Part shown: one piece after another, positions 47,112-55,929 of the stretch
Layout: each line of letters opens with the position of its first letter
How positions within the stretch are numbered: position 1 is the stretch's first letter
Origin: Aquiflexum sp. TKW24L
GTDB taxonomy: Bacteria; Bacteroidota; Bacteroidia; Cytophagales; Cyclobacteriaceae
DNA length: 64,000 nucleotides
Reading direction: 5' to 3'
Assembly (NCBI RefSeq): GCF_023502205.1
Contig: NZ_JAMFLG010000014.1
Coordinates: 62,001 to 126,000, forward strand
The notes under the pieces: generated by a model
Told to the model about the DNA's origin: nothing
What the model saw: only the letters and a program-made list of their open reading frames with translations
Database searches by the model: none
Translations under genes and position numbers: made by a program

Positions 47112-47741
47112 ATGATACAACAAAAAAAACTCTTTATCATCGGCTACTCCGGCCATGCCTATGTGGTATTGGACAGTATCCTTGATTTGGGATTGACTGT
47201 CGGGGGATATTTTGCCAAAGATTACAATGTGGAGGATCCTTACAACCTGGAGTTTTTTGGCAGCGAAAGGGCAGATGATGTCGGTCTCATTTTGGCGGAT
47301 CACTTTGTTTTTCCCTGTATCGGGGACAACAACATCAGAGAAAAAGTAGTCAATTTTCTCAATACCAAAGGTTTTAATCAATTGGCGGTGGTGGACAAGA
47401 TGGCCTTGGTTTCCCCAAAAGCCACCATCGGCGTGTCTACTTTTGTGGGAAAAAACACAGTCATCAATTCCTTAGCGAAAATCGGAGAAGGTGTCATCAT
47501 CAACACAGGAGCGATAATTGAGCACGAGTGCATCATCGGAGATTTTTCCCATGTCGCGCCAAATGCTACCTTGGCGGGAAATGTCACCCTTGGAAGTAAA
47601 GTGTTTTTTGGAGTAGGAGCAGTAGCCAAACAAGGAATTACCATCGGTGAGAACAGCATCATCGGTGCCGGTTCGGTCGTCATTTCAGACATTCCAGCAA
47701 ATGAAGTGTGGGCAGGCAATCCGGCCAAAAGGATTCGGTAA
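47112..47741 (+). CDS. PglD/NeuD-type sugar acetyltransferase
   Basis: A 209-residue acyltransferase with the two-domain layout of PglD/NeuD. The N-terminal Rossmann-like domain (KKLFIIGYSGHAYVVLDSIL, about 1-85) binds the sugar nucleotide. The C-terminal left-handed beta-helix of hexapeptide repeats (ALVSPKATIGVSTFVG, then GAIIEHECIIGDFSHVAP with the catalytic His) binds acetyl-CoA. It ends AGNPAKRIR. It would O- or N-acetylate a sugar of the repeat unit. It is separated from the flippase gene by 9 bases. Confidence 0.9.
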   Translation: MIQQKKLFIIGYSGHAYVVLDSILDLGLTVGGYFAKDYNVEDPYNLEFFGSERADDVGLILADHFVFPCIGDNNIREKVVNFLNTKGFNQLAVVDKMALVSPKATIGVSTFVGKNTVINSLAKIGEGVIINTGAIIEHECIIGDFSHVAPNATLAGNVTLGSKVFFGVGAVAKQGITIGENSIIGAGSVVISDIPANEVWAGNPAKRIR

Positions 47742-47750
47742 AAATAAACT

Positions 47751-49022
47751 TTGAAGTTGGTTTATAAGATTTTAGCAATTTTCAAGGACAGAAAGTTCAC
47801 AGTCGATACATTGTGGTTGGTTTCCTCACAAGGGATTCTGATTATATCAGGGTTTTTGGTCAATCTGATTATCGGTTACCAATTTGGTGCCTCCACATTG
47901 GGTGTGTTCAACCAGGTTTTGGGCTTTTACCTTATACTATCTACTTTCTTCTCTTTAGGTATAAATAATTGCCTCGTACAGAAAATATCTACCGGAGTTG
48001 AACAGGATTTTCCCCTGATTTTTTCCTCAAATTTTGCAATTACAACAGTAAGCAGTCTGTTTTTTTCAGGGGTTGTACTGATGGTTTCTAATTATTTACC
48101 AGGTGTTTTTAGTTCACCTGACTTGGCCAAAGGATTGTTCATCGGAACTTTATCCCTGCCATTTTTCAATTGGAATAAAAACTTCATGGCCCTTGCTACA
48201 GGCATCAGAAACCAAAAACTCTTTTCCAATATACGGTCTTTCAGGTGGTTGATAATTATTGGTTTTGTTGGAATGGTCACTTTGGTTTCAGATGATCCTA
48301 TTTGGCTTTATTATTCTTTTCTGATTGCAGAAGTAACTTTATTTGTATTTTGTTTTGCAAAATTTTCAAACTTGCTGACATTCAATTTTTCATTTAACGA
48401 GGTAAAAAGCAACCTTTCCTTCGGATTGAAAAGTTTTTTTGCCGAGGCCTTTTCAATATTGAATGACAAGCTTGACCTAATCATAATCGGCTACCTGATT
48501 AGCAGTACAGATGTAGGGGTTTATAGCTTCCTGATATTCTTTGCCAAATCATTATATATTTTTCCGGGCACTCTACAACAAAATATAAACCCACTAATAG
48601 GCAAGCATTGGGTCTCCAATACAATGGATGAATTGAGTAAAACCTTGAAGGACATTAGGAATGTTAACTTTGTGGTTGTTTTGGTACAGGCTACTTCTAT
48701 TTTGATTTTTTATAAATTATTGATATCATTTTATAAACCTGAATTTGCCGGCTCTTGGAGTTATTTAGCTTTGTCAATGGTAGGCATTATACCCTTTGCA
48801 CTGATATCATGGGGTGGATCTATTTTGGTTATGACAGCAAAGCTGAAAGAAAACATCCTTAGGACACTTATACTCCTCGTATTCACCATATTGACTACCT
48901 TTATATTTACGTCTTTATTAGGTTTCCAAGGCTCCATTTGGGCAGTAGTGGTTAATGGGATTTTTGCCTTTTTGCTGTTATTCGGTTTTGTAAAAAGAGA
49001 AACAGGGATCAGGCTAGTTTGA
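47751..49022 (+). CDS. Wzx-like polysaccharide repeat-unit flippase
   Basis: A 423-residue polytopic membrane protein with about 12 hydrophobic helices and the MATE-like organisation of polysaccharide flippases. Early helices read LWLVSSQGILIISGFLVNLI and TLGVFNQVLGFYLILST. It would move undecaprenyl-linked repeat units across the inner membrane. The start is a TTG 9 bases after the acetyltransferase stop; no suitable ATG is near. It opens an AT-richer stretch that includes the polymerase and GT4 genes. Confidence 0.87.
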   Translation: MKLVYKILAIFKDRKFTVDTLWLVSSQGILIISGFLVNLIIGYQFGASTLGVFNQVLGFYLILSTFFSLGINNCLVQKISTGVEQDFPLIFSSNFAITTVSSLFFSGVVLMVSNYLPGVFSSPDLAKGLFIGTLSLPFFNWNKNFMALATGIRNQKLFSNIRSFRWLIIIGFVGMVTLVSDDPIWLYYSFLIAEVTLFVFCFAKFSNLLTFNFSFNEVKSNLSFGLKSFFAEAFSILNDKLDLIIIGYLISSTDVGVYSFLIFFAKSLYIFPGTLQQNINPLIGKHWVSNTMDELSKTLKDIRNVNFVVVLVQATSILIFYKLLISFYKPEFAGSWSYLALSMVGIIPFALISWGGSILVMTAKLKENILRTLILLVFTILTTFIFTSLLGFQGSIWAVVVNGIFAFLLLFGFVKRETGIRLV

Positions 49023-49059
49023 CAAAATTCATTGCAAAAAAAACCGAATTAATTAGAGG

Positions 49060-50358
49060 ATGGAAGAAGTTGTTTTAACACATATTCCAAAAGCCGTTAG
49101 GACTAATAATTTAAAGCCAAGTTACCCAAGGGCTTTTTATTGGCTGATACTGATAAATGTGGTTATCGATATTTTTGCTTTTTGGTCCGAACCGGGTGGC
49201 TTAACAGCTATATTAAGAGTTATAATATTGTATGCTGCTTTCTTCTATTTTCTGTTGATTAAAAAATTGAAGTTTGAAAAAAACATTTACGTTGTCATCT
49301 TTTCCTTTTATGTGCTACTGCAGCTTTTTATTGCTGTTGATTTAGATTATTCTTTAAAAATATCTATTCAAATAATCACCTGTTTGTTGATGTTTTTTGT
49401 GGGCTATGCCTTGATAAAAAATGAATTTGATTTCTATTATTACCTCAAACAGTTTTTCTGGATTTACGTGGTCATCATTGTCAACACTATTGGTTCAAAT
49501 ATTTTCAAAATTGGCCTAGATGATTATACCCAATCCACTGATTATGTAGTAGGGGGATTAAATGATCTTTGGAATATATATACCTATAGTTTAATTATTT
49601 TGCCATTGTTGATTTTATATAAAATTCAAAAAAAATGGTTGTTATATATCTGTGGATTCTTAGTTTTGATATTCCTGATGGTTTCATTAAAAAGAATTGC
49701 GATTTTAGGTGTTATTTTTTCGTCAGTTATATTTGTTTATTTTTTGGGAATTCGAGCTCGGATGATAAAGAAATTATTTTACCTAATGTTAATTCTATTG
49801 TTAACATCTCCATTGTATTCCAAACTTTTAATAAACAGGATTGAGATTAGGGCAGAACAAGGAAGATTTCAAAAGGATTTTTACCAAGATGAAGGAAGAT
49901 ATTTAGAAGTTACTTATTTGCTAGATAAATTTAAGGGTTTTGAAAATCCCCTAGAAGTTTTTTTTGGTTTAAGAGCATTTGATTCTAGAGGAGTAGTTGG
50001 TGATGATTTGCGTCAATTTCATGTAGATTACACATTGGTAGCATTTACTTTAGGTTTTTTTGGCCTAATCTTATATTTGTTAATACATATAAAAATTTTA
50101 ATTCAACTGAGGGATATTTTCAAAAACCTGGTTAGGAATCACTACCTCTTTTTGAAATACAAGACCCATATTATTTCAGGCTTTGTTTTATTATTCAGTT
50201 CTATGTTAACTTCAATTGGAGGTCAAATGTACCATGTTTCGTTCAGAGTGTTGATTTTTATGACATTGGGGGGTATTATAAAATTTTTATTGATAGAGTT
50301 AAAAAGTCATCATTTGAAAAAGCATGCGTATTTTAATAGTCTGCAAAGCAAATTTTGA
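49060..50358 (+). CDS. Wzy-like O-antigen/exopolysaccharide polymerase
   Basis: A 432-residue membrane protein with about 11 hydrophobic helices and a larger extracytoplasmic loop near residues 255-320 (RIEIRAEQGRFQKDFYQDEG, VVGDDLRQFHVDYTL). This layout, together with position next to a flippase, matches Wzy polymerases and O-antigen ligases. These are too divergent for certainty by eye. It would join repeat units in the periplasm, with chain length set by the Wzc-like protein. The next gene starts 35 bases before its end. Confidence 0.72.
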   Translation: MEEVVLTHIPKAVRTNNLKPSYPRAFYWLILINVVIDIFAFWSEPGGLTAILRVIILYAAFFYFLLIKKLKFEKNIYVVIFSFYVLLQLFIAVDLDYSLKISIQIITCLLMFFVGYALIKNEFDFYYYLKQFFWIYVVIIVNTIGSNIFKIGLDDYTQSTDYVVGGLNDLWNIYTYSLIILPLLILYKIQKKWLLYICGFLVLIFLMVSLKRIAILGVIFSSVIFVYFLGIRARMIKKLFYLMLILLLTSPLYSKLLINRIEIRAEQGRFQKDFYQDEGRYLEVTYLLDKFKGFENPLEVFFGLRAFDSRGVVGDDLRQFHVDYTLVAFTLGFFGLILYLLIHIKILIQLRDIFKNLVRNHYLFLKYKTHIISGFVLLFSSMLTSIGGQMYHVSFRVLIFMTLGGIIKFLLIELKSHHLKKHAYFNSLQSKF

Positions 50359-51277
50359 GCCTTCTGAATTGAACTTTCAGAAAAATAGGGCTTATATATA
50401 TGATCAATTTGTTGGCATAAAAAAACACATCCACACAGTTGATGTGTTTTTTTTGAGGGGTACAGGAACTCTAAGCTATGTCAAAGGGGCATTTGAGCTC
50501 AGGAAATTTTTAAAAAATAAAGATTATGATATTGTACATGCCCATTATGGATACTGTGGGTTTATTGCAGGATTAGTCTCAAGATTTCCGGTTGTTGTAA
50601 CCTATCATGGGACAGACATTAATGAAAAAGTTTCAAATTTGATTTCCTCCGTTTCAATGTATTTTGCAAGCTGGAACATTTTTGTTTCTGAAAAACTATA
50701 TCAAAAATCGATTCTGAGGCCAAAAAAAAATTTCTCAATTATTCCCTGCGGAGTTGATTTAGATATTTTCAAACCGATTCCTATAGAAAGGAAGAAACTG
50801 AAGAAAGAATTTGGTAGCGGAAATAAAGAAATATTATTTTCTTCCTCGTTTTCGAATAAAGTTAAAAATTTCCCGTTGGCAAATGAATCGTTTTTATTGT
50901 TGAAGGATTTTGACGCGACACTAATTGAATTGTCCAATAAAACACGGTTGGAAGTTGCGGAAATATTGAATAGATGCGATATCCTACTGCTAACCTCATT
51001 CTCGGAAGGCTCCCCCCAAATTGTAAAAGAAGCAATGGCCTGTAATTGTCCAATTGTTTCTACGGATGTCGGTGATGTGAAAAAAATCATTGGTCATGCA
51101 GAAGGCTGCTTTGTTACAAAGTTCGACAAATATGAAATAGCAGAGAAAATGAGAATTATTTTGGAAAGAGGAGAGCGTTCAAATGGAAGGGAGTTTATGG
51201 GAGAGTTTAGTGATCAATTAGTCATTCAAAAGATTTTAGATGTTTACAATCAAGTTCTAGGCATTCCAAAAAGCTAA
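50324..51277 (+). CDS. Family 4 glycosyltransferase
   Basis: A 317-residue GT-B glycosyltransferase. The N-terminal domain contains the acceptor side (DYDIVHAHYGYCGFIAGLVS, VVTYHGTDIN). The C-terminal nucleotide-sugar side has IIPCGVDLDIFKP and the E-x7-E motif in EGSPQIVKEAMACNCPIVSTD. It would add one sugar to the growing lipid-linked repeat unit on the cytoplasmic face. The C-terminal domain is slightly short for the family. It overlaps the polymerase gene by 35 bases. Confidence 0.88.
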   Translation: MRILIVCKANFEPSELNFQKNRAYIYDQFVGIKKHIHTVDVFFLRGTGTLSYVKGAFELRKFLKNKDYDIVHAHYGYCGFIAGLVSRFPVVVTYHGTDINEKVSNLISSVSMYFASWNIFVSEKLYQKSILRPKKNFSIIPCGVDLDIFKPIPIERKKLKKEFGSGNKEILFSSSFSNKVKNFPLANESFLLLKDFDATLIELSNKTRLEVAEILNRCDILLLTSFSEGSPQIVKEAMACNCPIVSTDVGDVKKIIGHAEGCFVTKFDKYEIAEKMRIILERGERSNGREFMGEFSDQLVIQKILDVYNQVLGIPKS

Positions 51278-51286
51278 TTTCATTTA

Positions 51287-52360
51287 ATGAAATCCATCCA
51301 CATCGACATCATTCATCCTGCCAATGTGCATTATTTCAAGCATGCTATTACTAATTGGAAGACTCAGGGGTTTGAGATAATCATTACCTGCCGAAACAAA
51401 GAGATTACATACGAATTGTTGGCATTGGAAGGTTTGGACTATATCCCGATGGGCAAAAATCCGAAGTCTGTTTTGGGAAAAATACTTTTCCTATTCCTTT
51501 GTGAGTGGAAAATTTTCAAGATTTACTTTAAAAAAAAGCCTGATATAGCCTTGAGTTTTGCGGCTTCTTATGTTGCCCATATGACTTCGATTTTTGGATT
51601 GCCGCATGTTTCATTCGATGATACAGAGCATGCCAAGCTCAATAGAAAATTGTATCTACCTTTTACCGACCTTGTGCTCAATCCTGAAAGTTACCTGCTT
51701 GATTTGGGAAAAAAGCAGTATAAATTCAAAGGCCATATGGAGCTTTTTTACCTCAATGAGAAGTATTTCCAACCTGATAAACAAATTTTCTTTGAACTTG
51801 GAATCTTAGAAAATACCCCATTTATTTTTTTAAGATTCGTCTCATGGGGAGCCTTTCATGATCAGGGACAAATGGGTTTTTCGGATGAATATAAAATTAC
51901 CTTGGTTCAAAAGCTCAGTGAGAAATACGAGGTATTTATCTCCTCAGAAGGTGATTTACCTCATCAACTTCAACCTTTTCAAATTAAAGTCAAGCCAAAT
52001 AGGGTGCATCATGTTTTGTATTTTGCTGATCTTTTTATCGGAGAAGGTGCGACCATGGCATCCGAATGTGCAGCATTAGGGACTCCTGCGATTTATGTCA
52101 ATTCTCTTGATGCTGGCACTTTGCAAAGGCAGGCTGAAGATGGACTCATAATCAATAAACGTTATCAGGAGGGCATTTTGGAAGAAGCCTACAAAATTTT
52201 GAAAGATCTAGGTTATAAAATCCGATTGAGGGAAAAGATCAAATCCTTAAACCAAGAAAGGTACAATCTCACTGATTTTTTAACCTGGTTAGTTGCTGAA
52301 TACCCTGCATCAAAGCAAAAGTTACTTTCAGGGCAGCTCAATCCGAAAGATAATTTTTAG
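51287..52360 (+). CDS. DUF354 family protein (GT-B-like fold)
   Basis: A 357-residue protein matching DUF354: HIDIIHPANVHYFKHAI at the start, KPDIALSFAASYVAHMTSIF, PHVSFDDTEHAKLNRKLYLP, and a C-terminal FIGEGATMASECAALGTPAI. The last segment resembles the donor site of MurG-like GT-B enzymes. DUF354 proteins recur in surface-polysaccharide clusters and may act as glycosyltransferases or UDP-sugar enzymes, but no activity is assigned. It lies 9 bases after the GT4 gene and 5 bases before the amidotransferase fusion. Confidence 0.85.
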   Translation: MKSIHIDIIHPANVHYFKHAITNWKTQGFEIIITCRNKEITYELLALEGLDYIPMGKNPKSVLGKILFLFLCEWKIFKIYFKKKPDIALSFAASYVAHMTSIFGLPHVSFDDTEHAKLNRKLYLPFTDLVLNPESYLLDLGKKQYKFKGHMELFYLNEKYFQPDKQIFFELGILENTPFIFLRFVSWGAFHDQGQMGFSDEYKITLVQKLSEKYEVFISSEGDLPHQLQPFQIKVKPNRVHHVLYFADLFIGEGATMASECAALGTPAIYVNSLDAGTLQRQAEDGLIINKRYQEGILEEAYKILKDLGYKIRLREKIKSLNQERYNLTDFLTWLVAEYPASKQKLLSGQLNPKDNF

Positions 52361-52365
52361 ACCTT

Positions 52366-54402
52366 ATGTGCGGCATCTTTGGAGTTTTTATTAATCCAGA
52401 ATCGGAATTTTCTGAAATTGACATCAGGAAACTTACCACCAAACTTGCCTTCATGAGTGAGTCTCGGGGCAAGGATTCCTCAGGGTTGGCTTTCGTGGAC
52501 CATTTGGCCAAGAGGGTGGAGGTGACAAAAGGAGACATAAGAATTAGAAAACTGCTCGCCACTTCCCAAGTCAAATCCTCACTCTCAGATTCTTTGGAGC
52601 AGTATAAGAGCAATAAATGCTCTTTTTCGGTTTTTGGGCATGCGAGACTCGTGACCAATGGCTCGCAGTTGCAGATAGAAAACAACCAACCTGTGATCAA
52701 AGACGGCAATTTTTTGATTCACAATGGGATCATCGTTAATACAGATTCCCTTTGGCAACGGCATCCGGAATTGGACAGAAAGTTCAAGATTGATTCTGAA
52801 ATCATTCTCAGTCTTTTGGACAAAGCCATTTCCCAAAATCCTGTTGATTTGGGTAGGGCAATAAAAGAGGCCTTGTCACAATTGGAAGGAACTTATTCTA
52901 TCTTGGCGTTTTTTCCTAGAATTGACAAATACCTTTTAGCTACCAATAACGGTTCATTGTATTACCTCAGCGACAATAAAAACTACCTGATTTTTGGTTC
53001 AGAGGCATATTATCTACAAGAATTGACATCAACTGTGTTACGAGGAAAACTGCCTGATGGTGCTTTGATTTCAAAAGTGAAACCAAATCAAGCATTTTGG
53101 TTTGATCCTTCCAAAATGAAATTGGAGGAAATTGGGATTAGGATAAGTGAAATTGAAAATTCAAAATCTGATAAAATCCTTTCCTTTTCAGTCGATATTT
53201 TTTCTGTCAAAAACCCCAAATTTGGCAATGAAATTATCATTGAGCCGGAGATAAATTTTAACAGAAATAGAGAAAAGCATCTATATGATCTTTTAGAAAA
53301 TCAGACCGAAAGGATACAAAAACTGAAAAGATGCACAAGATGTATCCTGCCTGAAACTTTTCCATTTATCTCCTTTGACCAAGAAGGAGTCTGTAATTAT
53401 TGCAGGAATTATAAACCCAAATCTAAACCGAAGAACCTTGACGACCTACGACAACTTGTCGAACCTTATAGGAAAAATCTATCTCGAGCCGATTGCATTG
53501 TGCCCTTCAGTGGGGGAAGAGACAGTACTTTTGCCCTACATGTGGTTAAGCAAGAATTAGGTCTCAATCCAATTGCGTTCACGTATGATTGGGGGATGGT
53601 CACAGACTTGGCGAGAAGGAATATTTCCCGTGTTTGTGGTAAATTCGGTGTGGAGAATGTCGTAGTCGCTGCCGATATCCATTGGAAACGACAAAATATA
53701 AGGAAGAATGTGGAGGCTTGGCTACGAAATCCTGTTTTAGGCATGATCCCACTTTTTATGGCAGGGGACAAATACTTCTTCTATTATACAGACAGGCTCA
53801 AAAAGCAGACGGGAATTGACCTGAATATCTGGGGAGTCAACCATTTGGAAAATACCGACTTCAAAGTGGGTTTTGCCGGATTAAAACCTGAATTTGATAA
53901 AGAGAGGATTTTTTCCCTTTCGCTCCTCAACCAATTGAAGCTTTTTGGGTTTATAGGGAAAGAAGTGATTTCAAATACTTCCTATCTAAACCAATCAGTG
54001 ATTGATAGTTTGGGCTCATTTGCAGTCAGGTACATAGCTCCCAAAAGAGATTATTTTCAATTATTTGATTATTATCCATGGGATGAAGATGAGGTTAATG
54101 ACCTTATTCTGACAGAATATAATTGGGAAAAATCACCCGACACATCTTCCACTTGGAGGATAGGAGATGGGACAGCAGGATTTTATAATTATATCTACCA
54201 TACTGTGGCGGGTTTTTCGGAGGTGGACACTTTCCGTAGCAACCAGATTCGAGAAGGAATGATTACGAGAAAGAATGCTTTGAAAATGACAGAAATTGAA
54301 AACAATCCACGATACGAAACAATCCGCTGGTATCTAGAAATCTTAGGTATGAATTTTGAGCAAGTTATCCTCAAAATCAATGGCATACCAAAGCTATATT
54401 GA
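52366..54402 (+). CDS. Class-II glutaminase fused to WbpG-like N-acetyl-sugar amidotransferase
   Basis: A 678-residue two-domain protein. Residues 1 to about 250 are an Ntn-type glutamine amidotransferase with catalytic Cys2 (MCGIFGVF), SRGKDSSGLAF, VFGHARLVTNG and LIHNGIIVN, as in GlmS and AsnB. From about 321 comes a synthetase domain: two cysteine pairs (RCTRCILPETFPF and CNYCRNYK, zinc-like), then the ATP-pyrophosphatase loop PFSGGRDSTFAL near 380-390, LNPIAFTYDWGM and LMAGDKYFFYY. The second part resembles WbpG/PseA N-acetyl-sugar amidotransferases, which turn an acetamido group into an acetamidino group. In Pseudomonas these use a separate HisH-type glutaminase. Here ammonia would come from the fused domain. 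The WbpE/D/B-like enzymes upstream would supply the substrate. Confidence 0.85.
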   Translation: MCGIFGVFINPESEFSEIDIRKLTTKLAFMSESRGKDSSGLAFVDHLAKRVEVTKGDIRIRKLLATSQVKSSLSDSLEQYKSNKCSFSVFGHARLVTNGSQLQIENNQPVIKDGNFLIHNGIIVNTDSLWQRHPELDRKFKIDSEIILSLLDKAISQNPVDLGRAIKEALSQLEGTYSILAFFPRIDKYLLATNNGSLYYLSDNKNYLIFGSEAYYLQELTSTVLRGKLPDGALISKVKPNQAFWFDPSKMKLEEIGIRISEIENSKSDKILSFSVDIFSVKNPKFGNEIIIEPEINFNRNREKHLYDLLENQTERIQKLKRCTRCILPETFPFISFDQEGVCNYCRNYKPKSKPKNLDDLRQLVEPYRKNLSRADCIVPFSGGRDSTFALHVVKQELGLNPIAFTYDWGMVTDLARRNISRVCGKFGVENVVVAADIHWKRQNIRKNVEAWLRNPVLGMIPLFMAGDKYFFYYTDRLKKQTGIDLNIWGVNHLENTDFKVGFAGLKPEFDKERIFSLSLLNQLKLFGFIGKEVISNTSYLNQSVIDSLGSFAVRYIAPKRDYFQLFDYYPWDEDEVNDLILTEYNWEKSPDTSSTWRIGDGTAGFYNYIYHTVAGFSEVDTFRSNQIREGMITRKNALKMTEIENNPRYETIRWYLEILGMNFEQVILKINGIPKLY

Positions 54403-54484
54403 ATAAATTATCAATAAATTGCGATTTAGTTGGGTTTTTATTTAACCCATAAGCTTCCGCATCAAACAGTGTATTTTAAGTCAA

Positions 54485-55567
54485 ATGGGTCTCAACGCTT
54501 TTTTGGAGTCAGAAATTTTACAACAGAAGGAATTCCCTTCAGAATGGAATCAGCACGTTGGAATTCCTCAGAATGCCTATTTTTTTATCCAAAAGTACGT
54601 CAGGAGTCCCGATAAGAAAATTCTTTTTCTCAGAAACCAAAACGAAATTAAATCATCAATACCTTCTTCCCATTCTTGTTTGGTGAGTGAGCGTAGATTG
54701 AATGATTATCAAGACTCTAATCAGTTTCTTTCCCTAGCTAACCGATCACTTTCTTATGGAGGATTGTTGATAGGGTCGGTAGAAACCTACACCAACCGAA
54801 AAAAGAAGATTAAAGAAAATCGTCCTGCTACGCTAGGAAATATTGTATATAGTTGGGATGCATTTCTCCATCGCTTCATTCCCAAAACGCCCATTGCAGG
54901 CAAATTGTATGAATTTGTAAGCAAAGACAAAGGAAAATTGATGTCAGATGTAGAAGCCTTGGGTCGGTTATGTGCTACAGGTTTTGAATTGATCGAGCAA
55001 CAGGAGATAGGAGAGCGGATGTTTTTTGTCGCAAAGAAAGTGGGAAACCCTTATAAAGAAATCAACCCCACTTATTGGCCAATAGTGAAGCTCAGAAGAG
55101 TAGGCAAAGGCGGAATTGAATTTACTGTCTATAAATTGCGGACCATGTATCCCTATTCAGAATACCTGCAGGACCTGGTCTATCAAAAAAACAACCTTTC
55201 TGATGGAGGGAAGTTCAAGGATGATTTTAGGGTTTCGACCTTAGGAAAATTTCTACGGAAATTCTGGCTAGATGAAATCCCAATGCTTTGGAACCTGATC
55301 AAGGGAGAGATTAAAATCGTTGGCGTTAGGCCATTAAGCAGACAATATTTCAACCTTTACAGTACCGAATTAAAAGAGAGAAGAGTCCAGTTTAAACCGG
55401 GCCTGATTCCTCCCTATTATGCAGATATGCCTCATACGTTGGAAGAAATCATGGCCTCGGAAATGCGCTATTTGGAGGCTTATTCTTTATCGCCGATTAA
55501 AACTGACATTAATTACTTTTTCAAAATCATGAAAAATATTGTTTTTAAAGGAGCTAGGAGCGGGTAA
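54485..55567 (+). CDS. Sugar-phosphate transferase (initiating enzyme, atypical N-terminus)
   Basis: A 360-residue protein. The C-terminal 170 residues match the bacterial sugar transferase domain (PglC/WcaJ type): KLRRVGKGGIEFTVYKLRTM, FRVSTLGKFLRKFWLDEIPM (the catalytic DE pair), GEIKIVGVRPLS and FKPGLIPPYY. Such enzymes start the repeat unit by moving a sugar phosphate to undecaprenyl phosphate. The hydrophobic N-terminal helix that normally precedes the VG-x-x-G segment is absent; instead about 200 residues look like a degenerate SAM-methyltransferase domain (SYGGLLIGSVETYTNRKKKI, GRLCATGFELIEQQEI). It is last in the cluster, 82 bases after the amidotransferase gene. Confidence 0.88.
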   Translation: MGLNAFLESEILQQKEFPSEWNQHVGIPQNAYFFIQKYVRSPDKKILFLRNQNEIKSSIPSSHSCLVSERRLNDYQDSNQFLSLANRSLSYGGLLIGSVETYTNRKKKIKENRPATLGNIVYSWDAFLHRFIPKTPIAGKLYEFVSKDKGKLMSDVEALGRLCATGFELIEQQEIGERMFFVAKKVGNPYKEINPTYWPIVKLRRVGKGGIEFTVYKLRTMYPYSEYLQDLVYQKNNLSDGGKFKDDFRVSTLGKFLRKFWLDEIPMLWNLIKGEIKIVGVRPLSRQYFNLYSTELKERRVQFKPGLIPPYYADMPHTLEEIMASEMRYLEAYSLSPIKTDINYFFKIMKNIVFKGARSG

Positions 55568-55929
55568 GGTTCTGTTTGCAGTCTCAGTGGATAGTCGCAG
55601 GAATCAGTAGGCTGTTGTCAGTCTCAGTGATCCGTAGGCAGTCACAGTAGGCAGTTTGCAGTCGCAGTGTTCAGGGAAACAGCCAGTCGTCAGTCCCAGT
55701 TGTCAGAAGGTTGTCTCAATGGCAGGTAGGAGGTAGGCAAAATTTCAGTGTTTATTAAAAATGGGCAGGATTCGGTGAATCATAATCTTTTTATTTTCAA
55801 TATTCCAATGAAGATCTTTCGCCTCTTACCTCGCTCAAGATGACGCAGGATCAACCCAACCTTCCCAATCTTCCAATCTTTCAATTTTCCAATCTCCACC
55901 ACCTTCCCAACCTTTAAATTTTTTACCCC
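55568..55929. repeat. Degenerate simple repeats between the exopolysaccharide locus and valS
   Basis: No plausible gene. About 170 bases contain repeated GCAGTC-CAGT and GTAGGCAGT words (roughly 55575-55740). CTCAAGATGACGCAG at 55834-55848 is an inverted near-copy of a word at 43753. Then come pyrimidine-rich CTTCCCAATC/TTCCAATC repeats to about 55915. No clear terminator for either convergent gene stands out. Confidence 0.55.

Noticed and set aside
55570-55740. Possible CRISPR-like array
   Set aside because: The repeated words are short, irregularly spaced and degenerate; there are no constant-length spacers and no cas genes in the window.
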